Part shown: piece after piece, positions 24,541 to 35,765 of the stretch
Position numbering within the stretch: the first letter of the stretch is position 1
Layout: every line of letters starts with the position of its first letter
Position numbers and translations under genes: made by a program
The notes under the pieces: generated by a model
The model's input: only the letters and a program-made list of their open reading frames with translations
Told to the model about the DNA's origin: nothing
Database searches by the model: none
Source of the DNA: Mantis religiosa
Lineage: Eukaryota > Arthropoda > Insecta > Mantodea > Mantidae
Length of the DNA: 64,000 nucleotides
NCBI GenBank assembly: GCA_030765055.1
Contig: CM060947.1
Location: forward strand, 263,584,603-263,648,602
Direction of reading: 5' to 3'

Positions 24541-24665
24541 TAGTTATCCAACACTTAAAGTTGTAATTTAACTATATAAATTAACCTACAAAGTGACATT
24601 TTAATATTAATGGTGGATAACATTTCATTTTAACTAATGTATTAACAAAATACAATCGCCAGGTC
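24541..24665 (+). repeat. dispersed repeat family X, fragment 1
   Basis: Resembles 33121-33245 over its whole length (TCCAACACTTA, CATAAATTAACCTAC, AAAATACAATC blocks). It ends abruptly at a LINE fragment. Confidence 0.6.
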
Positions 24666-24671
24666 TGGGGA

Positions 24672-25520
24672 ATAAAAATAAACATAAATAAGTCGAAGGT
24701 AATGGTCTTCAAGAAAGGAGTTAAACTAAAAACAGACGAAAAGTGGGTACCAAATGGCAAGTGGGCAATGAATTTGAATAATTAGGAGTAAGGTTGAATA
24801 ACAATGGAAAGTGGGGAGCACACAGGAGAAAAATTGAAGCAAAAGGAAGGGCGACAATAAATGGAATAAGAATATGCAAATATAAACAAGATATGACAAC
24901 CAAGTGGTTAGAAAGAATGTATGAAGCACTAGTTGAATCCAAAATGTTGTATGCAGTGGATATCTGGGGGGGGGGGGGGTGCACAGAGGTAAACAAAACC
25001 GTGGACCAAAACTACACAACGTTTTGTAAAGGGGTACTAGGCTTAGCAAGATCAGCAACTAGGGAAGTAGCTTTAGTATAATTAGGAAAGACAAGAAGAA
25101 ATGGAATAATAATGGAAATTATAATAACATTTTGGTATAGGTGTTTGGCAAAAGAAGAAGAGGAAATTATGAAATTTTGCATGAGACAGCAAAGAAGATT
25201 ACAGAACTCAAATAGTTGGTCGGCAGAGATACAAGGAATTATGGAAAAAATAGTAATGAGAGATATATGAAGATTTGAGGAAAGGAATGCAATCGAAGTG
25301 GGTAAATGGATAAAATGCAGAATAGAAGATATAGAAAGAGAAATATGGGGAAGTCTAGAAAATATGAAATCATTACAAATTTACAGGCAATTAGAAAGAA
25401 ATTGCGGACGAGACGCATATGTAGATTACTGCAATACGCAAGAGAGAGAAGGGTTAGCTTGGATGAGAACAGGAACAATATTTCTAAGAGCGTTAAGAGG
25501 TGACTCTCACTGAAACAATA
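24672..25520 (+). pseudogene. LINE ORF2 3' part, plus strand
   Basis: Same family as 22566-23980 and 33.8-35.8 kb. Visible are KSKVMVFKKGVKLKTDEKW (24690), then NNNGKWGAHRRKIEAKGRAT, TTKWLERMYEALVESKMLYAVDIW (24898-24970), ARSATREVAL (25050), GKWIKCRIEDIEREIWGSL (25300) and EREGLAWMRTG (25445). A frameshift near 24770, stops near 25080 and 25268, and a G run of about 13 at 24967-24979 have broken it. No terminal features found. Confidence 0.85.
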
Positions 25521-25932
25521 TAAAAATATTGAGAGAAAGTTCGTTGAACGTGACATGACGATAATGGTGCATAGTACAAATAGTTTTCATATGTTTGTCC
25601 GAGGCTTAGTTTATTTCTTATATTAGGTAGCATTGTAAAACCAGTATTTTTGTTTTGAATACTGGACAGTTCATTTTTTGTTCGTTTGGTAGCTGGTGCT
25701 TTCTCTATATCGTTCAATTTGCAGACACCTCCTCGACTGCACTCCTCGACACCACCTCGAAGGTACATTTTTAAGTTGTTTAATGGTTGTTGGTAATAAC
25801 CAAAACTTTTGATTTATAAAATGGAGATGGTCCAATAATTGTTTGAAAGTAATGCTATTAACACAATATGTCAAACACCTTGCACTCTCTGTGATCTACC
25901 TGTGTGGCGAGCAGTAGTTGTAATGAAACTAA
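25521..25932. other. unannotated stretch
   Basis: Nothing recognised. Confidence 0.25.
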
Positions 25933-25943
25933 AGCTACGCGTT

Positions 25944-26170
25944 AATGTGTGTACTGTTTAACGTCCGCTTTTACTACATACGGCACCGCAGGCGATGACA
26001 CTGATGATACATGAGATGAAGATGGAGCCACGGTGGAATGAGATGGTGGGGGAAACCGGAGATCCCGGAGAAAACCCGCCCCAACGCCGTGTTGTCCAGC
26101 ACAAATCTAACTTTGCGGTCGCCTTGGTGAGAACCAAGCGGTCTAACCACTGAGCCACGGCGCGGCCTAT
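25944..26170 (-). repeat. tRNA-Glu-derived SINE, family 1 (copy c)
   Basis: Minus-strand copy of the 5550 SINE. An 11 bp perfect TSD, AGCTACGCGTT, lies at 25933-25943 and 26171-26181. The head lacks about a dozen bases between the anticodon arm and the variable region. Confidence 0.87.
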
Positions 26171-26181
26171 AGCTACGCGTT

Positions 26182-27715
26182 GCGAACTGGACTATACCTG
26201 CGTGTTGTCCCCTGGACTGACGTCAGCAATTATATACTGCGAGACTCGTGAACTTTATATCCCTTTAAAGGTGTACGGGCTCCGATGTCTGGTGATCAGG
26301 CAGCGCAGGAACCACTAGTGTGCGAACCGCAAAAGCTGTTATTGGGACGTACCGGCCACGAAAACTAAAACATTACTCCTTGCTGTTTATCCGTGACCCT
26401 AGCCTCGAGGTAATGGGGCAGAGGGCAGTTATTTGTGAAAAAGTTCACTAATAACTCGGACAGTTGAAGGTTGGTCTTTTTGCTATGGTCTTAGTTGCAC
26501 AGTCCTTTCAACCAGTTAGTGTAAAATCAACAGCTTTCTTTTAAGTTACAAATGATTAACTTAGTATTATTAGACACAGTGAAATAAAATGCTTGTCTCA
26601 TTGCATAAGCTATTTAATTTTGGTTAAATTTATCTGCATTATTTTTTATTCTTCTCTGTACTTTTTACCATTTAATGTTTCCATCCTCAATCCCACTAAC
26701 ATTAACTTCCCTCTAAGAGAATTTAGCTGCTCTGAGCCTTCAGCTTATTTGCCGTCATCGACTGTTATAACGGAATGTTGGAACACGTTAAACACTCATA
26801 AACAGATAACTAAAGAATATTTTCTTATTTTCTTTAAAGTTAAAGAAATTCTTAATGGTAGCAAGCTACAGTGGAGTATACACAGCACCATTGTGAGAAA
26901 TTTTCTGTCTTAGCCGCCAAGCAAGGGTAGTTAGTGTCTTTTCTAGAATGGTTACAGATTCAAGTTGAACTGGCGATGAGTAAACTCGGTCCACTTTTTT
27001 GTCTAAAAACTTTATTGTTTGTTGGTAAAGCTAGGGATGGCAAAACATGAGAAATTATGCTCAAAATAAACCCGATCACCATAGATTTACTTATCCAACA
27101 TTGATACTCATTAGGAAGAGCAAGGGAATACCCCGAGAAAGACGAAACTTGGAAATGTGTGGGCAGAGCACGTATGGAGGTGCCACGACCAGGTAACGAA
27201 GATGTCAAAACGTTCTTTGATGTGTTAAAGCTAAGAAGGAACTTCCCTGCGGCGGTCAAAAGAAATATTTATATGTATAATGTGTTTTGTAATACATATT
27301 TTACTTTATAATTAAAATGATATTACAGAAATTCCGAGGACTATGTGTGTGAACATAAAGCTCACGCCGCGAGCAACTGTCCAACTTTTCACGTTGTGAA
27401 AACATCAAAAGTTCGAGTACGACTACATTATTATTATGTCAGGAGATAGATTTGCTTGTTGAAAACATGAATAATTCCTTTTATTTACTTAAGTTGGTAT
27501 TTTAGTTACAAATTTTACAAAATCTTAAGCTTTATCTCTGTGGATAAAGAGATAGCTTTGTTTTCTAACAGCTTTAGGGTTAAAACATAACCCCATATCA
27601 GTAGATTTACTGGTTCTGAAAGAATCCATACGGGATGAAGTTTCGACACACTAGCAGCGCTGACATATAGTCCTGTGAATTGAGAGTTTATTTGATAAAC
27701 AAAATAGTTTTTTAG
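26182..27715. other. unannotated stretch
   Basis: Open frames at 26593-26913 (+) and 26960-27259 (-) have no recognisable domain, signal or splice-site context. I see no repeat here. Confidence 0.3.
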
Positions 27716-28065
27716 ACAGACGATAGTAAACTGGGCCTTATAGTATTTGACGATTGTGTTAAAAGTAGAAAAGTTATTGGCTCAGTGCTCAAAATCTTTT
27801 TACACGTCGGTAATACCAACTTTGCTTTCTTGTGACAATCGCTTCATTCAAGAAGGCCATGATTTAAATAATACTTGTATAAAATGACGAGTCATTTCAA
27901 CGGGAATATGGACTGTACTGAACCTATTGACATTTTACAAGAATTGCAGACAGTGAAATTAGCAGTTAACAAAAAAATTCAGGAAACCAATAAGACAAGG
28001 CATAAGGCAAGTTCCTGGATTGGTAAATAACATACAAAATACGAGATGTGTGAAAGTTATAACAT
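27716..28065. repeat. dispersed repeat family Y, copy 1
   Basis: About 350 bp aligns with 39195-39530 in the same orientation, roughly 70-75% identical with small indels (shared TCGGTAATACCAACTTT / TCGGTAATGCCAACTTT, TGTATAAAATG, ATACAAAATAC). Family unknown. Confidence 0.6.
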
Positions 28066-28436
28066 CTATTTTGTTCAGGACTGGGACCAAATAGTAACTT
28101 CTGTAACATATTGTAATTTTAAAAATTAATTGTTGGGGTATAAGGTTCTGCACCCATTTTTACCTATTAATGACCTGTACCTATGTGAAATATTTGTCTT
28201 CGCCATATCTATGAAGCGAAAAAAATAATCAGACCTATTTAATAATTTTTATTTTCCTAAGCGTTTTCTGTAACAAGTAAACATTAGTATCATTTTTAAT
28301 ACAGATAACAAAAACATAAAAATGTAAATGGGTACACTTAATATGCAGTTGCCCTTACCGGCATGATTAGAATTTCATACAGATTAATAGAAAACTGCAT
28401 CCTGTGGAACGTTTTGAAGTTAGGAAAATGAGGCTT
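28066..28436. other. unannotated stretch
   Basis: AT-rich sequence leading into the 127 bp array; nothing recognised. Confidence 0.25.
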
Positions 28437-30090
28437 TTTTCAAATGATAGGCTTTGGCAATGAAGCCATTAGCTCTCTTGCTCTCCAATATTTCTGTGTA
28501 GTGGGTCCGGCAGGTAGGACTTCACAGGTTAGAAGATGTTCTTCAGTCATTTCCTCTTCTTTGTTGTCAAATGCTAAGCTCTGGCAATGAAGCCATTAGC
28601 TCTCTTGCTCTCCATTATTTCTGTGTAGTGGGTCCGGCAGGTAGGGCTTCACAGGTTAAAAGATGTTCTTCAGTCATTTCCTCTTCTTTGTTGTCAAATG
28701 CTAAGCTCTGGCAATGAAGCCATTAGCTCTCTTGCTCTCCATTATTTCTGTGTAGTGGGTCCGGCAGGTAGGACTTCACAGGTTAGAAGATGTTCTTCAG
28801 TCATTTCCTCTTCTTTGTTGTCAAATGCTAGGCTTTGGCAGTGAAGCCATTAGCTCTCTTGTTCTCCAATATTTCTGTGTAGTGGGTCCGGCAGGTAGGG
28901 CTTCACAGGTTAGAAGATGTTCTTCAGTCATTTCCTCTTCTTTGTTGTCAAATGCTAGGCTTTGGCAATGAAGTCATTAGCACTCTTGCTCTCCAATATT
29001 TCTGTGTAGTGGATCCGGCAGGTAGGACTTCACAGGTTAGAAGATGCTCTTTAGTTATTTCCTCTTCTTTGTTGTCAAATGCTAGGCTTTGGCAATGAAG
29101 TCATTAGCTCTCTTGCTCTCCAATATTTCTGTGTAGTGGGTCCGGCAGGTAGGACTTCACAGGTTAGAAGATGTTCTTCAGTCATTTCCTCTTCTTTGTT
29201 GTCAAATGCTAGGCTTTGGCAATGAAGCCATTAGCTCTCTTGCTCTCCAATATTTCTGTGTAGTGGGTCCGGCAGGTAGGACTTTACAGGTTAGAAGATG
29301 CTCTTTAGTCATTTCCTCTTCTTTGTTGTCAAATGCTAGGCTTTGGCAATGAAGCCATTAGCTCTCTTGCTCTCCAATATTTCTGTGTAGTGGATCCAGC
29401 AGGTAGGACTTCACAGGTTAGAAGATGTTCTTCAGTCATTTCCTCTTCTTTGTTGTCAAATGCTAGGCTTTGGCAATGAAGCCATTAGCTCTCTTGCTCT
29501 CCAATATTTCTGTGTAGTGGATCCAGCAGGTAGGACTTCACAGGTTAGAAGATGTTCTTCAGTCATTTCCTCTTCTTTGTTGTCAAATGCTAGGCTTTGG
29601 CAATGAAGTCATTAGCACTCTTGCTCTCCAATATTTCTGTGTAGTGGATCCGGCAGGTAGGACTTCACAGGTTAGAAGATGCTCTTTAGTCATTTCCTCT
29701 TCTTTGTTGTCAAATGCTAGGCTTTGGCAATGAAGTCATTAGCTCTCTTGCTCTCCAATATTTCTGTGTAGTGGGTCCGGCAGGTAGGACTTCACAGGTT
29801 AGAAGATGTTCTTCAGTCATTTCCTCTTCTTTGTTGTCAAATGCTAGGCTTTGGCAATGAAGCCATTAGCTCTCTTGCTCTCCAATATTTCTGTGTAGTG
29901 GGTCCGGCAGGTAGGACTTTACAGGTTAGAAGATGCTCTTTAGTCATTTCCTCTTCTTTGTTGTCAAATGCTAGGCTTTGGCAATGAAGCCATTAGCTCT
30001 CTTGCTCTCCAATATTTCTGTGTAGTGGATCCAGCAGGTAGGACTTCACAGGTTAGAAGATGTTCTTCAGTCATTTCCTCTTCTTTGTTG
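28437..30090. repeat. 127 bp minisatellite made from a LINE 3' coding end, 13 copies
   Basis: The marker TTTGTTGTCAAATGC recurs every 127 bp (28563, 28690 and on to 29960), and the last unit (to about 30090) runs straight into intact LINE coding sequence on the minus strand. Read in minus, a unit encodes the zinc-block end and C-terminus of the LINE (EEEMTEEHLLTCEVLPAG, QKYWRARELMASL). As 127 is not a multiple of 3, units cannot form one frame. Variants show higher-order structure: units 5-8 match units 10-13, a 635 bp period. Confidence 0.93.
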
Positions 30091-30251
30091 CACAGAGGAC
30101 AATTTGGACTTGTATAAATTGCTATTCTGTGTAAGTGTTTGGCCAAATAATCATGTTCCGCAAGTAATCTAAAATTTGCTACTGCAGCTTTACGTGGGAT
30201 TTCTGGGATGCAAGGGATAGTGATGTGCATTCCATAACCTCTCCTATCCAA
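29964..30251 (-). pseudogene. LINE ORF2 C-terminus, parent of the 127 bp array
   Basis: A 95-codon open frame carries PRKAAVANFRLLAEHDYLAK, HRIAIYTSPNCPLC and EEHLLTCEVL, the C-x2-C...H...C block and C-terminus of a Jockey/I-type LINE. Sequence upstream of 30251 is unrelated, so this is a short 3' fragment. Its downstream half (29964-30090) is the last unit of the array. Confidence 0.82.
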
Positions 30252-31844
30252 AACCTAACCTCAACCTGCCCGTGGTGCAACCTGCTTTTACCAATGAGGC
30301 TCTGGGTACCGAGCATTAGTGGTATAACTACATCAGAAATAGAGGAAATGCTATTTCATTCTTACGCTGGCCTGTCACGACGTACAAATGTTCCACAATT
30401 GGTGCTTGTGAGAGAAGCCGATGGACTTTAAAACTCCTCCCGGCCAGGTCCGATGGACCCATTAACCAAAGACAGGTGTGGTCCTCCAGACATACTGGGG
30501 GTTAAAGTGAGTGGATGATGTAACCACCTTTACAAGCAAAAAATTGGTGTCCACTTAATAAACGGTTACATTTATGCTACTTAAAACATGACAAGTCCTT
30601 CAGATGTATTTCCGGAAGTCAGGAAAATGTAGAAAATATGGAATCTGAGAAATTTGAGGTTAAAATTACGTAATAGCAGCTACGATACAGTTGTAGGGTT
30701 ATTTAAATAATCATGTGACGTTTTCTGTAGTGCCGCTAGAAAAAAGAAAAACTTTACATTATTGAAGTATGTCTATATTAATTTTAAGAAAAAGAAGAAA
30801 GGCTAAATTTGGTATTGTTTTAAATTTTGGTCCAATTTGCACAGGTGTCTGCTTAATAAAGTCCTTTTTCTATATATCTAATGTTCAGCAGTAAGACATT
30901 TCTCTTCCTCGAAAACTTCGCATTGAAACTAACAAATACTAAAGCTGTTGTCACAAATTACAAGCAGAAGAAATTGGTTAAAAGGCAATTTTAGGCACAA
31001 ATAAGCAGAATGGGCATAAAGGAGTGAAATAGGCATTTATAGGCACTATAAAACTAAGAAATTAGGATAATAATTGTAGGAAACGTGCTTATAATTTAAG
31101 AGCCTACGTTTATGAATAAAGGAATAAAGAAAACAAATAGGGCAAAATTGGCCCCCTAGTAATGACTGTGAATGATGTACAGGTTAGAAGGATTCTATTT
31201 TGGAATCACACCTATTCACAAAATAGAATCTTGTATCATAAATAACTATTAGTTCAGTTTTTGTTCCACGTACTGTGGTGCGGTAATGTCGACATCCGCC
31301 TGGTTCAAGTATAGGTTATGTGACACAATGCACTTAGCTCGAAACAAACGCTCATGAAACAGTTATGGAGATGTAATGCTATTTGGCATATTGAATGTAG
31401 TGTTTTGGCCAGCATTAATATTTGTAGCGGACCGAGCGAAGAATGCTGATCAGCAGAGGCGGCGGAAATGAATCTGATTGGCTTACAGAGCACTTGTTGG
31501 CCGCTCCGAGTACATTTAACAGTAATGAGAGTTCGGAATCGATTGTGTAGCGATGTATGATATTATCGATTTGGACGGAAGTGGTCCGACCTTTGTTTAT
31601 GCATGCTAGTTAATTTCTTCTGCAGCAGACGCGTTTTATCTCGGACTTGGAATAAAGGCGTTAAAAGAAAATAAAAACGGAAATATTGCCAGAGAAAATG
31701 AGACATGGTCGTAAACGTCGCTGGTGGCTATTACAAACAGATGAACCGCGGTTAGTGCGGCTTTAGGTGCGCCCGAGGCTTGGAATTAACAATCTTGTCT
31801 TACAGTCACGTGAGTTTCTCTACTCACTCAACATAAACTCTTCT
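30252..31844. other. unannotated stretch
   Basis: Small open frames (end of 30225-30431 plus, 31305-31493 minus) have no recognised domain. No repeat or RNA feature seen over 1.6 kb. Confidence 0.3.
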
Positions 31845-31859
31845 TACCAACGCCTAATA

Positions 31860-32099
31860 GTGTAGTGTTTAACGTCCGCTTTTACTACATACGGCACCGC
31901 AGGTGGTGACACTGATGATATATGAGATGAAGATGGAGCACCGGTGGAATGAGATGGCGGGGGAAACCGGAGATCCCGGAGAAAAGCCCACCCAGCGCCG
32001 TGTTGTACACCACAAATCTCACTTTGCAGTCGCCTGGGATCGAACTCGGGCCGCCTTGGTGAGAGCCAAGCGGCCTAACCACTGAGCCATGACGTAGCC
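31860..32099 (-). repeat. tRNA-Glu-derived SINE, family 1 (copy d)
   Basis: A complete 240 bp minus-strand copy with a 15 bp TSD carrying one mismatch: TACCAACGCCTAATA at 31845-31859 and TACCAACGCTTAATA at 32100-32114. It fixes the true ends of the family. Confidence 0.92.
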
Positions 32100-32114
32100 T
32101 ACCAACGCTTAATA

Positions 32115-32547
32115 ATTCATGTTAATTAACCTAAACATTTGTACACGATGTTCATTTTCATTAATTATTTCTCGCTCTCCGATTGAGGAACAATGACGTC
32201 ATAGTTGACTAGTGAGTCTCTCTTGAAATCGTAATGCCCTCTACGGAGATAAAGCGGTAACTTTTGCGGAGCAGTAAGCAAATTACAGCGCTCTGATTAT
32301 GGTTACTCTGGTAGCTAGTACAACCAGCTTACTCTGGATATGAACGCAGAGCAATGCGTCTTCATGGTTGAATGCATGGTTTGTAATGAAGTTATATTGT
32401 AAGGAAACTGTGAGTGATAGAAAACAATTGAGATCAAATTGAAATATTTCTATTTTATGAGACAGATTTACAATATGCATATATGTCTATTATAACAGAA
32501 AAACAGATGTCCATTGTGAAATAAGTGTTCACTGGCTCATCATTTCG
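32115..32547. other. unannotated stretch
   Basis: Nothing recognised; a 65-codon minus-strand frame (32283-32480) has no domain. Confidence 0.25.
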
Positions 32548-32559
32548 TTTATTCTTCAT

Positions 32560-32800
32560 TTGTTTTGGTCATTTATGTCCTCCAACGTTAAGTGATATCG
32601 GACGGTGAATGAATTGGGTGAAATGATGCTCAAATGAGTCCAGGGTCCATGGAGCTTATAGTTACCCGACATTCGTCTTTTAGGATAAGGGAAAACCCTG
32701 GAGAAAACCTTATCCAGGTAACTCGCCCTGACCGAGAATCGAACTCGGGACCTCTTGAACGTGAGGCAGACATGCTACCATCTACGCTACCGAGGCGGGA
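32560..32800 (-). repeat. tRNA-derived SINE, family 2
   Basis: Minus-strand SINE with a tRNA-like head near 32725-32800 (GGTAGCGTAGATGGTAGCA as A box, GAGTTCGATTCTC as B box) and a body with GGGAAAACCCTGG on the plus strand. A perfect 12 bp TSD, TTTATTCTTCAT, lies at 32548-32559 and 32801-32812. The apparent ORFs across it are spurious. Confidence 0.9.
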
Positions 32801-32812
32801 TTTATTCTTCAT

Positions 32813-33120
32813 GGCATACTTTTATGGCTACATAATTATCTTTGCAGTGAATTGCTGCATATACTGTTTTTAAAAACAGTTGCCGTATCTATGTACCAGG
32901 TGAAATTACGTTCCGTTACATTACGCGGGCAGACCGACCTCTCAAATAGTATATTTACCTGCCGGTAGAGGGAGTCCTCCAAGCTGCTGTCAGCACATCA
33001 AGTATGATCGGAAGCCGCTAAGAGAATCGTATACAAACTCGCTGCATCAGCGATGCTATTGATGACGTCAAATCTTGCGCGGTAAAATTACAGATAAAAA
33101 TGAACACCGTGTATGAATAA
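32813..33120. other. unannotated stretch
   Basis: Nothing recognised. Confidence 0.25.
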
Positions 33121-33605
33121 ATTCTATCCAACACTTAGTTGTAAAGTTGTACTTTAATAACATAAATTAACCTACTTAAGTAACACTTTAATATTAAGTA
33201 TGGATAAAATGTCATTTTAACTACTGTATCAATAAAATACAATCACTAGGTCTACATTTCAAGTATAATATTTATTGTAGTTTTAACATTTAGTAATGAA
33301 ATGTACAGCTACAACTTGTATTCATTCAGTAATTAACAAATATTTTCCTATATGTTCACATTCTACTGACAATACATTCGTCAATGTAGCTTTCTGAAAT
33401 GAAAATCAAATTAACCTAGAAACGACTAGCCAACATCGATTGTCTCATATTAGCAGCCGGCCTTGGTCTAAATAGCTCTATATTCCACAAAATAACCTTA
33501 CAAATAATTTTACTATTTTATTATAGTTTAATTAAAAAGTAGTAAGTCTTTTTAATGATTAGGGTAAGTGTTAGATAAACCATTGTATGGTATACGTTGT
33601 ATATT
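33121..33605 (+). repeat. dispersed repeat family X, longest copy
   Basis: Its left quarter matches 24541-24665 and the remainder matches 55903-56262 at about 90% identity (shared CAACATCGATTGTCTC, TAGCAGCCGGCCT). No ORF, TIR or TSD established; likely non-autonomous. Confidence 0.7.
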
Positions 33606-33774
33606 TGGATTTCTCACATTGTGGTATTGTTTCTAACTTTTCTTCGATGTCATCTGTTGTTTTCTGCTTTTTTGACTCCGATTCTCTAAATTTACGAAAC
33701 GTTTATCTTTGAGTACACGAAAAGTAGTACATCTGTCTATGAATCGGCATCGACAAGAGTTTGTTGTCACATAC

Positions 33775-34250
33775 TTAGCAATCATCCATACTAAAATATA
33801 CTGTCACGAGGTCGCTCATAAGCGAACGCTGACAGAGTGGGAAGCAGGGAGTGACGGACAGATACGGCCAAGCCAAGCCAAATTTGAAAGAGATCTTTTC
33901 TTCTATACTTTCCCATATCTCCTGTCTATCTATGTCTTGTACTCTAGTTCTCACTTCCTTCCAAAAACCGCTATGATTCATCTCTACTCTCCATATATCC
34001 CCCATGCCTATCTTCAATATCATTCTTTCCAATTCCGACCATCAACTGTTTGTATTTTTAATGCTTTTCTGTTTCTTCATGCACAGATTCAATAATTTCC
34101 CTTTCTGCCCTTTAATACACTTATACCAGAATTTCAGTATTCTCTCTATTATTATTCCCCTCCTTTTTGTATTACCTAGCTCTAGTAATGCCACCTCTCT
34201 TGGTGCCAATTTTGGCAGCTCTAGTAGTCCATACATCTGGTCTAGTTGTG
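33775..34250 (-). pseudogene. LINE ORF2 3' part, downstream segment
   Basis: On the minus strand the segment reads DQMYGLLELPKLAPREVALL (about 34240-34180), then KRRGIIIERILKFWYKCIKG, then GMGDIWRVEMNHSGFWKEVR and VQDIDRQEIWESIEEK (about 34010-33890). It is the same family as 22.6-24.0 and 24.7-25.5 kb. The upstream segment lies at 35402-35765, the two being separated by the DDE transposon at 34253-35399. Frame breaks occur near 34040. Confidence 0.86.
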
Positions 34251-34252
34251 TA

Positions 34253-35399
34253 CAGATGTATTTTTTATCTTGAAAAGTGCAGAGCGATGCGCAGTGGTAT
34301 CTGGACGAATCCACCTCAGAACGTTTACAACTGGAGGGGAGGGCAGGTCAGTTGTGTACCAGTTGCGAGCAACTAAACACGTGCAGAGCTACTCGGTAAC
34401 ACTACAGCTTGTTTCAAAATGTGCTTGTCTCCTGGTTCCAAGAGAGCATTTATAAATGACGCCTCCTAGCAGCACATTAGGAAATAAAGTGCTACATTTA
34501 AAAACACGAGAAGTAATAACCAATATCCATAGATTTATAAAAAAGGAACAATGGTCTGGGTCAGCTATAAAAATCTGGGGAAGGGTATCTGAGGCAACAG
34601 TTGTGTCTGAAAACAGTTTAGGAGAGTTATTAAGGAAAGAAAAGTCATTGGTGCTAGTACAACAACGTCCTTCTCTATGCCCAGTAAACAAAGATTAAGA
34701 ACATGCACAAAATCTAATTTGGATGTTTTAATTCAGAAGTAGTTGGGCGAACTATGAATAATTTTTAAAGCACATATAAACAAAGGCCAACTTTGAAGAA
34801 AGTACTTATGAAGCTTAAAAATTCTACTGACTTCCAAGGTAGTGTCTGAACACTAAGAACAGTTCTTTTGAAGCTAGGATTATTTGAAAAAAAAAAAAAT
34901 CACTAAGCGTGACAGAGAAATTTTAATCGAACATCGCACCATACGTGCAAAAAGTCTTAAGTATTTACGAAATATTCGGAGATATCGAAGTGAAGTTTAT
35001 ATAGTTTATATGGATGAAACTTATATAAATATAGCACATACTGGACCATATGCCTGGAGTGAAATACGTTACAGGGACTCTGCAGCGATATTGAATGGCC
35101 GACAGTTGTTTATCATACCCGCTGGAGGAGAACAGTGTTTTGTTCCAAATGCCTATGTACTATTTAAGATCCAACAAAAGCGTGGAGAGTACTACCATAG
35201 TAAGAATTACAACTTAGTTTATAAGAGCTGCAAAACTGGCTTCGAGAATGAAATTTGTTTTTAGACACCTAATGCACCGCTCTCCCCTCTCGTAATCTTA
35301 CGCATGTGACGCATTGTGGCGATAGGTGCACTATCCCCACCACAGTTACTACTCATCCCTACCGCGCAGGATTCCTGTCAAGATAAAATAATACATTTG
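34253..35399 (+). mobile_element. DDE (Tc1/IS630-type) transposon, defective copy 2
   Basis: A 1147 bp element inserted in a LINE. It is flanked by TA at 34251-34252 and 35400-35401, with imperfect TIRs (CAGATGTATT at the left, CAAATGTATT read inward from the right). Taking out the element plus one TA rejoins the host LINE in frame, which fixes the boundaries and shows the target duplication directly. Confidence 0.93.
34456..35264 (+). pseudogene. DDE transposase fragments
   Basis: The N-terminal frame (34456-34698) and the later frame (34884-35264) match those of copy 1, including the stop after CPVNKD and the C-terminal end at FENEICF. Motifs are KYLRNIRRYR, VYMDETYINIAHTGPYAWS and GRQLFIIPAGGEQCFVPNAY. 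The C-terminal catalytic Asp and Glu region is absent. A run of A at about 34890-34900 differs in length from copy 1. Confidence 0.78.
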
Positions 35400-35401
35400 T
35401 A

Positions 35402-35765
35402 CCTATCTCTGATGTGCCCCATACCTCCACTGCATACATTGTTCTGGCTTCAACGACCACTTCATACATTCTTTCTAACCATCTAACTGACATCTCCAGT
35501 TTATGTTTACATATTCTTACCCCTGACATTGCCGCCCTGTCATTAGCTATCACTTTTCTGACTTGTGCAGCCAATCATCCACTGCTACACATCCTTACAC
35601 CTAAATAGTCATACTCGTTTACCACTTCTACCTTTTGGTCTCCTATGAACCATTCCTCTCCTTTCCTAAGTATTGATCCTCTTTTGAATACCATTATTTT
35701 TGATTTCTTGCTGTTTATTCTTAGTCCCCTGTCAATCAAACCTATGAATTACCTAAATTGATTTT
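35402..35765 (-). pseudogene. LINE ORF2 3' part, upstream segment
   Basis: On the minus strand SVRWLERMYEVVVEARTMYA and VEVWGTSEIG (about 35500-35405) continue directly into the segment at 34250 once the DDE element is ignored. Further upstream (35765-35600), remnants of the KNQKIMVFKRG and YLGV-type region of the RT thumb can be seen. Stops and small frame changes show it was already decaying. Confidence 0.8.

Noticed and set aside
33709..34273. Plus-strand open frames of 128 and 89 codons rich in Leu, Phe, Ser and Tyr
   Set aside because: They are antisense shadows of a LINE ORF2 fragment; the same applies to 22760-23962 and 24721-25058.
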